From Silanimonas sp. (GTDB lineage: Bacteria; Pseudomonadota; Gammaproteobacteria; Xanthomonadales; Xanthomonadaceae), in contig NZ_JAPZQK010000004.1 of NCBI RefSeq assembly GCF_027530345.1, forward strand, positions 1 through 64,000: a stretch of DNA of 64,000 bases, in the 5' to 3' direction. Under the pieces are notes generated by a model. That model saw nothing but the letters and a program-made list of their open reading frames with translations, made no database searches and was not told the DNA's origin. The translations under genes and the position numbers were made by a program. Every line of letters begins with the position of its first letter. The first letter of the stretch is position 1. Shown one piece after another: positions 43,491 to 53,226 of the stretch.

Positions 43491-45968
43491 ATGGACTGGC
43501 TGCGCAACCTCAAGATCGCCCCGAAACTGCTGCTCGCCTTCGGTGTGGTCGTTGTCCTGATCATCGTGTTGGCCGTCAGCGCCTTCCGCGGCCTCGGCAC
43601 GCTCAACGCCGCCACCACCGAAATCTCCCAGCGCTGGATGGTGGAGCTGACCACGGCACAGGACCTGAAGTCGGAGGCCTCTGCGTACCGCCTGCAAAAC
43701 TTCAGCCTCGTTCTCCGCACGTCGGAAGAGGCCAAGGAGTCCGCGCGCGGCGAGATCGAGAACCACAAGTTCAACTTCGAGGATCTCCTGCTCTCGCTGG
43801 AGACCACCTCCGTCACTGACGAGGACAAGGCCAAGGTCGCTGCGATCAAGGCCGCCTGGGAGGCCTACGTCGCCAACACCGGCGAGGTCACCTCGGCCTA
43901 CGACATGGGCTTCGTCGACGAGGCGCTGGACATGTTCCTCGCCGACAACCGCGTCAAGTACGAGGAAGTGGCCACGCTGATCCAGGAACGCGTCGACTAC
44001 GGCATCCAGGGCTCCACCGCCGCACGCACGGGGGCCGAGGAGGCCTACAAGACCGCGCAGGGCGTGATCTGGACCAGCCTGCTCGTCGCCATCGTGCTGG
44101 CTATCGTGCTCGCCCTGCTGATCGCCCGCGCCATCTCGAAGGGCGTGAACTCGGCGGTGACCATCGCCAACGCGGTCGCGGGCGGCAAGCTCGACAACGT
44201 CATCGACACCAAGCGCAATGACGAGATCGGCGCCCTGCTGGCGGCGCTGAACCGGATGCAGAACGACCTCAACGGCCGCATCGAGGCCGACCGCCTTGTC
44301 GCCGAGGCCAACCTGCGCATCAAGAACGCCCTGGACAGCGCCAGCGCGGCCGTGTTGATCGCCGACGACGGCGGCCAGGTGATCTATGCCAACGGCTCGC
44401 TTTCGCACCGCTTCGCTGACCTCGAGGAGCGCATTGCGCAGCGCGCGCCGGGCTTCACCGCCGCGAACCTCGTCGGGTCCTCGCTCGGCGAGTTGACCGG
44501 CATCGACGTGCTGGCCGCCGACGCACTGGCAGCCATTACTGACACCCAGGTGGTCGAGCGCGAGTTCGTCGGCCGCATCTTCCAGCTCAGCGCCACGCCG
44601 ATCCGCAATGCCGAAGGCGAGCGCCTCGGTATCCTCGTCGACTGGCGCGATCGCACCGACGAAGTGTCGGTGGAAGCCGAAGTGCAGGGCGTGGTGCAGG
44701 CCACGGCCCGCGGCGACTTCTCCAAGGTCATCGCCGAGGCCGGCAAGAGCGGCTTCTTCCTGACGCTGGCGACGGCCTTGAACGCCGGCTTCGCCGGAAC
44801 GCGCTCGACCCTCACCGAGATCGGCCGCGTGATGGGTCTCGTTGCGCAGGGCGACCTGACGGCGAAGATGGAAGGCCACTACGAAGGCCAGTTCGCCGAG
44901 ATCCGCGACAGCATCGAGGGCAGCGTCACCCAGCTGCGTTCGCTGATCGGCCAGATCCAGATGGCGGCCGGCCAGATCAACACCGCGGCCTCCGAGATCG
45001 CCGCGGGCAACCAGGACCTGTCGGCGCGCACCGAGCAGCAGGCGGCCAACCTCGAAGAGACCGCCGCCTCGATGGAAGAGCTCACCGCCACGGTGAAGCA
45101 GAACGCCGATTCCGCGCGCCAGGCCAACCAGCTCGCCAGCGGCGCCGCCGGCGTCGCCGAGCAGGGCGGCGAAGTGGTGGGCAAGGTCGTTACCACGATG
45201 CGCGAGATCGAGGATTCGTCGAAGCGCGTCGCCGACATCATCAGCACCATCGATGGCATCGCCTTCCAGACCAACATCCTCGCGCTGAACGCGGCGGTGG
45301 AAGCCGCGCGTGCCGGCGAGCAGGGTCGCGGCTTCGCGGTCGTCGCCAGCGAGGTCCGCAGCCTCGCCGGGCGTTCGGCGCAGGCGGCGAAGGAGATCAA
45401 GGAGCTGATCGAAGCCTCCGTGGAAACCGTTGGCGAGGGCTCGCGGCTCGTGCAGCAAGCCGGCGCCACCATGGCCGAGATCGTCGGCTCGGTGAAGCGC
45501 GTCACCGACATCATGGCCGAGATCAGCGCGGCCTCGGCCGAGCAGAGCACCGGTATCGAGCAGGTCAACCAGACCATCACGCAGATGGACGAGACCACGC
45601 AGCAGAACGCCGCGCTGGTCGAGGAAGCCACCGCCGCCGCGCGTTCGATGGAAGACCAGGCCCAGCAGCTCGCCGAGGCGGTGGGCCGCTTCAAGATCGC
45701 CGATACCGCCGCGCCGGTCGCTGCAGCAGCGTCGCCGGCTCGCTCGGCCGGCAGCGCCATGGCCGCGCCGTCCACCGGCGGCACGCGTAACATGCGCGCC
45801 ACCAGCCCGGCACCGCGTGCTCCGGCCAAGCCCGCCCCCGCAGCACCCGCGCCGAAGGCCGCCGCGAAGCCGGCGGCGCGTCCGGCGCCGCGCGTCGAGA
45901 CGCCGAAACCCGGGGCTTCGCGGGGCAAGTCGGATAGCGCGTCCGAGGGCGAGTGGACCGAGTTCTGA
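43491..45968 (+). CDS. Methyl-accepting chemotaxis protein with PAS domain and EWTEF tail
   Basis: The protein has 825 residues. TM1 (about 13-35) and TM2 (about 190-212) enclose a short helical periplasmic domain. HAMP follows, then a PAS-like domain about 275-390, then the signalling domain with tip [20 protein letters not shown] and [16 protein letters not shown] long Ala/Pro linker ends in EWTEF. This matches the x-aromatic-x-x-aromatic pentapeptide (NWETF in E. coli) that tethers CheR and CheB. It is therefore probably a major receptor able to recruit adaptation enzymes. ATG at 43491 has AGGA 6 bases upstream. Confidence 0.92.
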   Translation: MDWLRNLKIAPKLLLAFGVVVVLIIVLAVSAFRGLGTLNAATTEISQRWMVELTTAQDLKSEASAYRLQNFSLVLRTSEEAKESARGEIENHKFNFEDLLLSLETTSVTDEDKAKVAAIKAAWEAYVANTGEVTSAYDMGFVDEALDMFLADNRVKYEEVATLIQERVDYGIQGSTAARTGAEEAYKTAQGVIWTSLLVAIVLAIVLALLIARAISKGVNSAVTIANAVAGGKLDNVIDTKRNDEIGALLAALNRMQNDLNGRIEADRLVAEANLRIKNALDSASAAVLIADDGGQVIYANGSLSHRFADLEERIAQRAPGFTAANLVGSSLGELTGIDVLAADALAAITDTQVVEREFVGRIFQLSATPIRNAEGERLGILVDWRDRTDEVSVEAEVQGVVQATARGDFSKVIAEAGKSGFFLTLATALNAGFAGTRSTLTEIGRVMGLVAQGDLTAKMEGHYEGQFAEIRDSIEGSVTQLRSLIGQIQMAAGQINTAASEIAAGNQDLSARTEQQAANLEETAASMEELTATVKQNADSARQANQLASGAAGVAEQGGEVVGKVVTTMREIEDSSKRVADIISTIDGIAFQTNILALNAAVEAARAGEQGRGFAVVASEVRSLAGRSAQAAKEIKELIEASVETVGEGSRLVQQAGATMAEIVGSVKRVTDIMAEISAASAEQSTGIEQVNQTITQMDETTQQNAALVEEATAAARSMEDQAQQLAEAVGRFKIADTAAPVAAAASPARSAGSAMAAPSTGGTRNMRATSPAPRAPAKPAPAAPAPKAAAKPAARPAPRVETPKPGASRGKSDSASEGEWTEF

Positions 45969-46232
45969 GTGACCGCCCGCCCCGCCAGCGCGTGGTTCGT
46001 GCTGGCGGCTTGGCTGGGATTGATGGCCGGTGTCGGCGCAAGCCTGCGCCCGGCCTCGCCACGCGTGCTTCCCGCCGTGGAGGCGCACGCGCTCGCCTCC
46101 GCGTGGAGTGGTGTTGTTGAGGGCGCTGCGCCGGGTCGCCCGGCGCTCTACCTCGGCAAGATCGACTGTGCCTGCGATGCGGGAGCGCGGCGCACGGCGC
46201 TCGTCGGTCGGTTTCGCCTTGGCACGCCTTGA
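45969..46232 (+). CDS. Short membrane-anchored open frame, possible gene remnant
   Basis: The product has 87 residues with one N-terminal membrane helix (AWFVLAAWLGLMAGVGAS) and a CxC pair in LGKIDCACDAG. The layout resembles the first part of thioredoxin-like proteins that put a Cys-x-Cys after an anchor, but the rest of such a fold is missing, so truncation is likely. The GTG start abuts the stop of the chemoreceptor gene. The sequence after it is less GC-rich and has no continuation in another frame that I can recognise. Confidence 0.4.
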   Translation: MTARPASAWFVLAAWLGLMAGVGASLRPASPRVLPAVEAHALASAWSGVVEGAAPGRPALYLGKIDCACDAGARRTALVGRFRLGTP

Positions 46233-46510
46233 CAGTGCAGGCGGCGAGTGTCGAACCAGGCGGACGTCGTTTTCGGCGACGCATGGGATGAAGGGCGCGT
46301 CGAAGCCAGCGGTGGAATCCGGTCAAAACGTGAGCCCTGACGCATTGCTGGACTCGGCAATGGATTTACGCTCTGACTGTGGAGAGGCGATTCAACTCCC
46401 TAGGTTGTGTGATGGCTATCCAAGAGCCGAGGTTTCACGGGTTTCGGGGGACGAGGTTCGGATCGCTAGCTTTTGCTGGACATAAGCCATCGTTGGCTCA
46501 CCCGGGGGGA
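46233..46510. other. Relatively AT-rich intergenic region before the second chemoreceptor
   Basis: About 280 bases with no credible gene. Base composition is lower in GC than the surroundings, and this region probably carries the promoter of the second chemoreceptor. I found no clear sigma-28 (TAAA-N15-GCCGATAA) element. Confidence 0.4.
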
Positions 46511-49321
46511 ATGCAAGTGGCGGCCTTTTTCCAAAGCGTTCGTGCGAAGTTGACGGTCATCATCCTGGCGCTCGCCGTCATCCCCATGGCCGGCCTGACG
46601 TGGTTCGCCTACAGCGGAGCAAAAGCGCAGCTGGAGGATCTCGCCAGCGAGCAGATGCGAACGCAGGTCGATCTCCGCGCCCAGCAGGTCGAGGATTACT
46701 TTTCTACCGTCCGCAACGATGTGCTTGCGCTCTCCGAAAGTGAGATGACGCGACGGGCGCTGCGGCAGTTCGAGGCGGCCTTCGCGCAGATGGCGCCGGC
46801 GCCGGGAGCCTCAGAACGCGTCGACGCCTTCGTGGCGGATGATTTCGATGGTCGCTACGTCGAGCGCACCGGCGGGTCCTGGGGCGGCAAGGACGGATTC
46901 GCGTCGAGGCTCGAGCCAGCCGCCGTCGCCCTCCAGGACGTCTTCATCGCAGCCAATCCGGCGCCCCTCGGTGAGAAGGACGCGCTGATCTCGCCAGAGC
47001 AGCGGGGCGCCTATGCCGACGCGCACCGTCTGTTCCATCCCATCTACCGCAGCCATCTCCAGCGGCAGGAGTACTACGACATCTTCCTCGTCGGCATGGA
47101 TGGCCGGCTGGTCTACAGCGTCTACAAGGAACTGGATTACGCCACCAACCTCATGGAAGGCGACTTCAGGGATTCCGGCCTCGCCAAGGCCTTTCGCGCC
47201 GCACGGGACGCCGGTGAAGAAGGCGTGGCCCATGTCGAAGACTACGCCCGCTATGCGCCGAGCTACGAAGCGCCGGCGATGTTCATCTCCGCTCCGGTCC
47301 GCATCGAGGGGGAAACCGTCGGCGTGGCCATCGTGCAGGTGAGCCTGGATCGAGTCTCACGCATCGCCGGCAATCCCGCGGGCTTGAGCGACGGCCAGGA
47401 CCTTGTCCTCGTGGGGGCGGACGACGGACTGCGGTCGGACTCGCGCCTGGCGGCGGAGACCCATACCGTCGCGGCCTCGTTCTCGGAAGCCAATCCCTTG
47501 CGGATCCCCGCGATGGCCGATGGCGACGATACGTTGGGTGTTTCTCCGGCCGGCCGCCCCGCCTTGCTCATCGAGCAGGTGGTGTCCGTTGGCTCCGGGG
47601 TCGATTGGCGGTTGCGCGCCTATTACGAGACGGCCGTGGCGTTTGCCCCGGCGACGCGCCTGTTCTGGGTGCTGTCGATCGCCGCGCTCGTTGTGGGCGT
47701 CCTTGCCGTCTTTGCCTCGTCCTTCATGGCTTCCCGCTTCGTTGCTCCGATTTCCTACGCCCAGGCCGTCGCGGAACGGATAGCTAAGTTGGAGCTAGAC
47801 GCAGCGATTCGAGTCACCGGGAACGACGAGTTCGCGAGGTTGCTCGCATCCCTTGGCGTGATGCAAAAGGAACTGAAGGAGCGCATCGACCGCGAGCGCG
47901 AGATCGCCACCGAGAACGCCCGCGTGCGCAGTGCGCTCGACGTGGCCACCAGCGGCATGATGATCGCCGACGCCGACGGGAAGATCGTCTACGTGAACCC
48001 GGCGGTCGCCAAGGTGCTCAAGGATGGCGAAGCGGCGGTTCGCGAGCGCCAGCCCGATTTCCGCGCCGACCGGGTGATGGGCAGCGCCTTCGACCCGTTC
48101 GATGGCGAACCCGGGCAGCAGCGCAACCTGATCGTCGGCCTCAAGGCCACGCATCGGGCCCGCCTCTCGCTCGGCGAGATGCATTTCGACCTTGCAGCGA
48201 CACCGGTGTTCGATGCCGCGGGCCAGCGCATCGGTACCGCGCTCGAGTGGCAGGACCGCACCGCGGACACGAACTTCCGCCACCAGCTGCGCAACGTGGC
48301 CCAGAAAGCCGCCGCCGGCATCCTCACCGCCCGCGTCGAAGCCAGTGCGAGCGAGGACCGCTACTCCGAGCTGGCACGCATCTTCAACTCGCTGATGGAC
48401 CTCACGGCGCAGGCCATCGACGAAGTGCAGCGCACCATGGCCGCGCTCGCGGAAGGCAATCTCACCGTGCGCTCGAACGCGAAGATGATGGGCAGCTTCG
48501 GTGAGCTGAACAGCAACGCGAATGCCACGGCCGAAGCCCTCGCGCAGGCGATCGGCGAGGTGCAGCAGGCGGTCGGCGCCATCAGCGATGCCGCGGCCGA
48601 GATCGCCTCCGGCAACATGGATCTCTCCAAGCGCACCGAGCAGGCCGCCGCCAGCATCGAGGAGACCGCCGCGGCGATGGAGGAGATGACGGCGACGATC
48701 AAGCAGAGCGCCGAGCACGCGCAGCAGGCCAAGCAGATCGCCACGCGCGCCGCCGAAGTGGCCGGTGACGGTGGCCAGACCGTCGAGGCCGTGGTGCGCG
48801 TGATGCGCGACATCGAGGACAGCTCGCGGCGCATGGCGGACATCACCACCACCATCGACGGCATCGCCTTCCAGACCAATATCCTCGCGCTGAACGCGGC
48901 CGTCGAAGCCGCTCGCGCTGGCGAGCAGGGGCGCGGTTTCGCCGTGGTTGCCGCGGAAGTGCGGGCGTTGGCGCAGCGCTCGGCGACGGCCGCGAAGGAG
49001 ATCGCGCAGCTCATCAACGAGTCGGTGACGAAGATCGCCGAAGGCGCCAATGTCGCGCAGCGCGCCGGCCGCACCATGAGCGAGATCGTCGGCTCATCGC
49101 AGAAGGTGGCCGACATCATCGGCGAGATCACCGCGGCCAGCATCGAGCAGGCCAAGGGCCTCGGCGAGGTCAACAACGCCGTCACCCAGATGGACCAGTC
49201 GACCCAGGCCAACTCCGCCCTCGTGGAGGAGATGGCCGCTTCGGCGCAGTCCATGAACGACCAAGCCCACCAGCTTTCGGAGATCGCCTCGCGCTTCGTC
49301 CTAGCCGGCGGCGGCCGCTAA
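46511..49321 (+). CDS. Methyl-accepting chemotaxis protein with dCache and PAS domains
   Basis: The protein has 936 residues. TM1 (about 12-32) is followed by a large double-Cache-like periplasmic sensor of about 350 residues ([40 protein letters not shown]), TM2 about 383-405, HAMP, and a PAS-like domain about 485-590 ([16 protein letters not shown]). The signalling domain has [20 protein letters not shown] and [15 protein letters not shown]. It lacks a C-terminal pentapeptide and ends in LAGGGR. ATG at 46511 is used, although a G-rich run directly abuts it; GTG at 46517 has better spacing. Confidence 0.9.
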   Translation: MQVAAFFQSVRAKLTVIILALAVIPMAGLTWFAYSGAKAQLEDLASEQMRTQVDLRAQQVEDYFSTVRNDVLALSESEMTRRALRQFEAAFAQMAPAPGASERVDAFVADDFDGRYVERTGGSWGGKDGFASRLEPAAVALQDVFIAANPAPLGEKDALISPEQRGAYADAHRLFHPIYRSHLQRQEYYDIFLVGMDGRLVYSVYKELDYATNLMEGDFRDSGLAKAFRAARDAGEEGVAHVEDYARYAPSYEAPAMFISAPVRIEGETVGVAIVQVSLDRVSRIAGNPAGLSDGQDLVLVGADDGLRSDSRLAAETHTVAASFSEANPLRIPAMADGDDTLGVSPAGRPALLIEQVVSVGSGVDWRLRAYYETAVAFAPATRLFWVLSIAALVVGVLAVFASSFMASRFVAPISYAQAVAERIAKLELDAAIRVTGNDEFARLLASLGVMQKELKERIDREREIATENARVRSALDVATSGMMIADADGKIVYVNPAVAKVLKDGEAAVRERQPDFRADRVMGSAFDPFDGEPGQQRNLIVGLKATHRARLSLGEMHFDLAATPVFDAAGQRIGTALEWQDRTADTNFRHQLRNVAQKAAAGILTARVEASASEDRYSELARIFNSLMDLTAQAIDEVQRTMAALAEGNLTVRSNAKMMGSFGELNSNANATAEALAQAIGEVQQAVGAISDAAAEIASGNMDLSKRTEQAAASIEETAAAMEEMTATIKQSAEHAQQAKQIATRAAEVAGDGGQTVEAVVRVMRDIEDSSRRMADITTTIDGIAFQTNILALNAAVEAARAGEQGRGFAVVAAEVRALAQRSATAAKEIAQLINESVTKIAEGANVAQRAGRTMSEIVGSSQKVADIIGEITAASIEQAKGLGEVNNAVTQMDQSTQANSALVEEMAASAQSMNDQAHQLSEIASRFVLAGGGR

Positions 49322-49382
49322 CCCGCCCCGCCTCGGCGCGGCTCAGGCCCGGGGTGCGATGCGCGGCACGGTTTGACGGCGA

Positions 49383-49414
49383 TTGACAAATTCATGATGC
49401 GCAATCGTTATGGT
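49383..49414 (+). promoter_or_regulatory. Candidate promoter and dyad operator for a small RNA
   Basis: TTGACA (49383-49388) is a perfect -35. The best -10 is TATGGT (49409-49414), with a long 20-base spacer. An inverted repeat CATGATGC (49393-49400) and GCATCATG (49419-49426) straddles the -10 and start region, as an operator would. Confidence 0.45.
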
Positions 49415-49420
49415 TGAGGC

Positions 49421-49542
49421 ATCATGGAAACGTTCCAGCCATATTCCAGCGCCGGGGGGCGTGGCAGCCGCGCGAGAGCGTCGCAGCCAGGAGGGCCGGA
49501 ACACAAGCCGGGAGTTCCGGGGGGAGCTCCTGGCTTTTTTTT
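49421..49542 (+). ncRNA. Candidate small RNA
   Basis: About 120 bases between a sigma-70-like promoter and a strong rho-independent terminator, in a gap between a chemoreceptor gene (plus) and a receiver gene (minus). No convincing open frame fits. The transcript would contain several GGA triplets (49426, 49490, 49498, 49511 and 49523 areas), some in predicted loops. That is reminiscent of CsrA/RsmA-titrating RNAs, but this is weak in GC-rich sequence. It could instead be a long leader or the 3-prime region of the chemoreceptor transcript. Confidence 0.4.
49485..49542 (+). terminator. Strong rho-independent terminator
   Basis: The outer stem AGCCAGGAG/CTCCTGGCT (49485-49493 with 49527-49535) and inner stem CCGGAAC/GTTCCGG (49496-49502 with 49514-49520) are followed by eight T residues. 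It is oriented for the plus strand. Confidence 0.88.
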
Positions 49543-49557
49543 GCCCGGAATCCGGGC

Positions 49558-49953
49558 TTAGCCCGGCAGGTCCTGCCAGATGGCCCGCACGCGCGCCGCG
49601 AGAGTCAGCGGGTCGAACGGCTTGGCAATCAGGTCGACGGCACCGAAGCGCTGGAACGAGGCGCGATCGGCGTCCGTCGCCAGGCCCGTGACGAAGACCA
49701 CCGGGATCGCGGCCAGTTCGGGATCGGAGCGGAGCACGCCGAGGGCTTGCGCGCCGCCCATGCCACCGGCCATCGAGGCGTCGAGAAGGATCAGGTCGGG
49801 CCGGTCGGAGCGCGCGGCGGCGATCGCCTCCTCCCCGTCCGCGGCCAGGGTGACCCGCCAGCCGCCCAGAGTGCCGAGCGCGACCTCGAGGATCATCCGC
49901 ATGTCGGCGTCGTCATCGGCGCAGAGGATGTGGCGGAGGGGGCGCAGGCTCAC
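49558..49953 (-). CDS. Single-domain response regulator (receiver only)
   Basis: The protein has 131 residues. The receiver has CADDDADMR (acidic pocket), phospho-Asp in LILLDASMAGGMGG (about residue 56), Thr in VFVTGLA and Lys in LIAKPFDP. There is no output domain. The GTG start at 49953 overlaps the stop of the hybrid kinase gene (GTGA), so it is probably a phosphate acceptor or sink for that kinase's HPt domain, in CheY or Spo0F style. Confidence 0.88.
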   Translation of the reverse strand: MSLRPLRHILCADDDADMRMILEVALGTLGGWRVTLAADGEEAIAAARSDRPDLILLDASMAGGMGGAQALGVLRSDPELAAIPVVFVTGLATDADRASFQRFGAVDLIAKPFDPLTLAARVRAIWQDLPG

Positions 49954-52900
49954 GGTGGGGCGTCCTTCGGATGGGTCGACGACCGGTCGGATTGTAGGGC
50001 GGCGAGTTCATGGTCGAGCGCCGCCGCGAGCCCCTCAGTGGGTTCCGCAGGCCCCTTGGCCGCCCGTTCGAGGGCGCCCGCCGCGCTGCTCACCGCGTCG
50101 AAGCCGAAGGTGCCGGCGCTGCCCTTGAGGCGATGCGCGAGCTGCACGAGGGCCTCCCGGCCCTGGCCTGCCGACGCGAGCTGGAGGGCTTCGGCCAAGG
50201 TCGCGCGCTCCTCGGGCACATTGGCGATGAAGCGCTGGCGGATCTGGGCGAGCGCCGCGGCCAAGGGGTCGGGCGCCGCCGCCGGGGTGCTGGGGGCCAC
50301 CGGGATGGGGGAGGGCGCAGGTGCCATCGGTGCCGGCGTGTCGGCCGCCAGCAGGTGGCGTGCCAGCACGGCGTGCAGCGCGTCGATGTCGACCGGCTTG
50401 GCGAGCGCGCCGTTGCAGCCGAGCGCGATGAATGCCGCGACGTCGTCCTCCATCACGTCGGCGCTGCAGGCGTAGACCGGCATGGAATAACCATCGCGGC
50501 GGAGCTGCGCCACCGCGTCGCGGCCGTCCATCACCGGCATGTGCATGTCCATCAGGACGAGATCCGGCGCCGCGGCGGCGAGGCGGTCCAGCGCCTCCCG
50601 GCCGTTCACGGCCTCGATGACCTCCGCGCCCGTGGCTTCGATCGTGGCGCGCAGCAGTGCGCGCAGGTCGTCGACGTCGTCCGCCAGCAGCACCCGGCCG
50701 CGCAGGCGCGGCGTCTGGCGCGGCACCGGCGTTTCGGTCGTCGGGAGGTCTTCGCCGTCCTCGAGCCAGGGCGCATCGAGGCCGATCGGCAGTGTCAGCA
50801 GGAATCGGCTCCCGGTGCCCGGCGTGCTGGTGGCCGTCAGGTCGCCGCCCATCTGCCGCGCGAGCTGGCGCGAGATGTACAGGCCGAGCCCGGTGCCACC
50901 GTAGCGCCGCGTGGTCGAGTCATCAGCCTGCTCGAAGCGTTGGAACACGCACTCGCATTGCGCCGCGTCCATGCCGATGCCCGTGTCCTCGACCTCGATC
51001 GACCATTGGCGGGTGGCGGCGTCGGCACGAATGCGCACCGCGACGAAACCCTGCGGCGTGAACTTGATGGCGTTGCTGAGCAGGTTCAGCAGAACCTGCT
51101 TCAGGCGCAGCGGGTCGGCCAGCACCTTCGCCGGCAGCGGCCAGTGCGCCGAGAGCACGAGCTGCAGGTTCTTTTCCAGGGCGCGCGGACGAAGCAGCTC
51201 GATGGCCTCGCCCAGCAGCGGCAGCGGCGCGACCGGTTGCTGCTGCACGCGCAGTTGACCGGCTTCGATCTTGCTGGCATCGAGCACGTCGTTGACGATT
51301 TCGAGCAGGTGGCGGCCGTTGCGCACGACCGTCTGCAGGCTGCGCCGCATCTCGCCGGGACGTGCGTCGTCGCGAAGGCCCTGTTCCGAGTAACCGAGGA
51401 TGGCTGCGAGCGGCGTTCGCAGCTCGTGGCTCATGTTGGCGAGGAAGCTAGATTTCGCCGCGGCCAGATGCTCGGCGCGCGACAAGGCCCGGCGGAGTTC
51501 GATGGTGCGGTCTTCGACGCGCGCCTCGAGTTCGCGATTCAGCGCCTGCTGCTGTTCGGCGGCGTCGCGGAGTGCCGCGTGCATCGCTTGCAGCCGCGAC
51601 TCGGCCGCCTCGAAATCGTGGATCAGTTCCGACAGTTCGGCGCTGCTCGCTTCCATCGCGCCGGCGAGCCGGGAGCCGTTCCGCGAGGGGTCGAGCCCCC
51701 GAAGGCGATCCACCACTTGGGCCAGCCCGCGCGCGTGGCTCTCGGCGAAGCGCCGCGCGAGCCGCTGCAGTCCGATGATCAAGGTCAGCACGAGGACGGC
51801 GGCCAGCAGGGAGCGCAGGGTCTGCCGGCGTTCGAGGGGACGCAACGGCTGCAGAACGCGCACCTGCCAGGCGATCCCTTCGACATCGTGCACGGCCACC
51901 AGGAACTGCTGATTGGCATCGAACACCAACCTTGGTGCCGCATAGAGGTGCTGCGCCCACCACGGCTGGGCGGCGTGGCCTTCGAGGCGCTCGCGAGCGA
52001 TCACCGAGCCGGTCTTCACCGGCAGGTCGGGGAGGCTGGACATCACGATCTGCCCGACGGCATCGCTGACGGCATAGCGCAAGGCCGCGGCATCGAGGCG
52101 GTTCCGTTCCTCCAGCACCAGCTGGCCGAGTGCGAGGGAGCCCTGCAATACGCCATCGATACGGCCATCGTTCGCCCGGATGGGCGCGGCCACCGCGACG
52201 ATCAGGTCGCTGCCGATGCCGCGGCCCTGGAACACCGGCGAGACGGTGGGCTCGCCGCGCGCGACGGTTTCCCGGAAGTAGGCGCGGTCGGAAACGTCGC
52301 TGGCGCGCTGCCGAGGCGCTTCGCCCCGGAGCATCGAGTACTGCACCTGTCCGAGGGCGTCGGCGCCGAGCAGCGAGAGGAATCCCGGTTGCACCGAGGA
52401 CACCTGTTGCAACACCGGCGCCACGCCGAGGCTCGGGACGGTGAGTGCGGCCTGCGCCACGGCATCGCGGTGACGGCGGACCTCCTCCGACGTGCCCACC
52501 GCCAGCTGCTCGGCCTTGCCGTCGATGAAGAACGCCGTGCGTTGCACGTCGACCTGGTGTCCCCATTGCACCAGCATCGCGATGACGACCGTCGCCGGCG
52601 CGGCCATCAGGGTGGAGAGTTGGACGGACAGCTGCAGGGCCATGGGCTGGCCCGCGCGTTGCCGCCTCGAGCGCGTGACGCTGGCGAGCTGGCGGCCACC
52701 GACGATGGAGGTGGCGCCGGTCGCCAGCACCACGGCGAACCCGGCCAGCCAGAGCCAGGGATCGTTGACGCCGGGGGGCAGGGTGATCCACGCGGCCACC
52801 GGCGACAGCGGCAGCCAGACGCGCCACCAGAGCCCGAAGGGGCTCCATGGTTGCAGCCGCCAACGTGCGACGAGCATGCACTCGAGCACGGCGAGCGAGA

Positions 52901-53168
52901 CCCAATGCACGTCTCCGGTTATGCCGCTGGCGACCAGCGCCACCGGCAGGCTCATGCGCAGGCCGAAGCGCATCGCGACGGCGACCGCCGCCATGTTCCC
53001 GACGAGGAAGGGAGTGCTGCCCGGGAGCTGCATCGCGAGGCTGTTGGCGATGCAGGCGAGCAGGGTGAACTGGAGCAGGACGAGGCTGCGCCCGCGCCAG
53101 TCGACGCCACGGGCTCCCGGCGTCACGGCGGCCGGGTCGGCGGCGGTTTCCGGGAGAGGGTTCGGCAA
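49950..53168 (-). CDS. Hybrid sensor histidine kinase: membrane sensor, Cache, HisKA, HATPase, REC, HPt
   Basis: The protein has 1072 residues. An N-terminal multi-helix membrane region of MASE type spans about 25-165. A periplasmic Cache-like domain (AYFRETVARGEPTVSPVFQG) lies between further helices. A coiled coil leads to the H box FLANMSHELRTPLAAILGYS (His near residue 582). The ATPase domain has LSNAIKFTPQG and GGTGLGLYISRQLA. REC has LADDVDD and LVLMDMHMPVMDG (Asp near 871), and HPt has AHRLKGSAGTFGF (His near 1012). This is a complete internal phosphorelay, followed by a stand-alone receiver. Confidence 0.92.
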   Translation of the reverse strand: MPNPLPETAADPAAVTPGARGVDWRGRSLVLLQFTLLACIANSLAMQLPGSTPFLVGNMAAVAVAMRFGLRMSLPVALVASGITGDVHWVSLAVLECMLVARWRLQPWSPFGLWWRVWLPLSPVAAWITLPPGVNDPWLWLAGFAVVLATGATSIVGGRQLASVTRSRRQRAGQPMALQLSVQLSTLMAAPATVVIAMLVQWGHQVDVQRTAFFIDGKAEQLAVGTSEEVRRHRDAVAQAALTVPSLGVAPVLQQVSSVQPGFLSLLGADALGQVQYSMLRGEAPRQRASDVSDRAYFRETVARGEPTVSPVFQGRGIGSDLIVAVAAPIRANDGRIDGVLQGSLALGQLVLEERNRLDAAALRYAVSDAVGQIVMSSLPDLPVKTGSVIARERLEGHAAQPWWAQHLYAAPRLVFDANQQFLVAVHDVEGIAWQVRVLQPLRPLERRQTLRSLLAAVLVLTLIIGLQRLARRFAESHARGLAQVVDRLRGLDPSRNGSRLAGAMEASSAELSELIHDFEAAESRLQAMHAALRDAAEQQQALNRELEARVEDRTIELRRALSRAEHLAAAKSSFLANMSHELRTPLAAILGYSEQGLRDDARPGEMRRSLQTVVRNGRHLLEIVNDVLDASKIEAGQLRVQQQPVAPLPLLGEAIELLRPRALEKNLQLVLSAHWPLPAKVLADPLRLKQVLLNLLSNAIKFTPQGFVAVRIRADAATRQWSIEVEDTGIGMDAAQCECVFQRFEQADDSTTRRYGGTGLGLYISRQLARQMGGDLTATSTPGTGSRFLLTLPIGLDAPWLEDGEDLPTTETPVPRQTPRLRGRVLLADDVDDLRALLRATIEATGAEVIEAVNGREALDRLAAAAPDLVLMDMHMPVMDGRDAVAQLRRDGYSMPVYACSADVMEDDVAAFIALGCNGALAKPVDIDALHAVLARHLLAADTPAPMAPAPSPIPVAPSTPAAAPDPLAAALAQIRQRFIANVPEERATLAEALQLASAGQGREALVQLAHRLKGSAGTFGFDAVSSAAGALERAAKGPAEPTEGLAAALDHELAALQSDRSSTHPKDAPP

Positions 53169-53226
53169 CGTCGGTCGTCCGCAGCCTGCGATCTGCGGAC
53201 GATATCAGGGCGGCGCCGGCCGTCGA

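Noticed and set aside
42963-46088. A 1041-codon minus-strand frame opposite the OB-fold copy 2 and the chemoreceptor
   Set aside because: It covers two unrelated plus-strand genes and the gap between them, and its composition is typical of antisense translation.
49395-49520. A c-di-GMP (GEMM) riboswitch in the gap before the receiver gene
   Set aside because: The region has hairpins and a terminator but lacks the conserved GEMM core sequences, and no gene follows on the plus strand.
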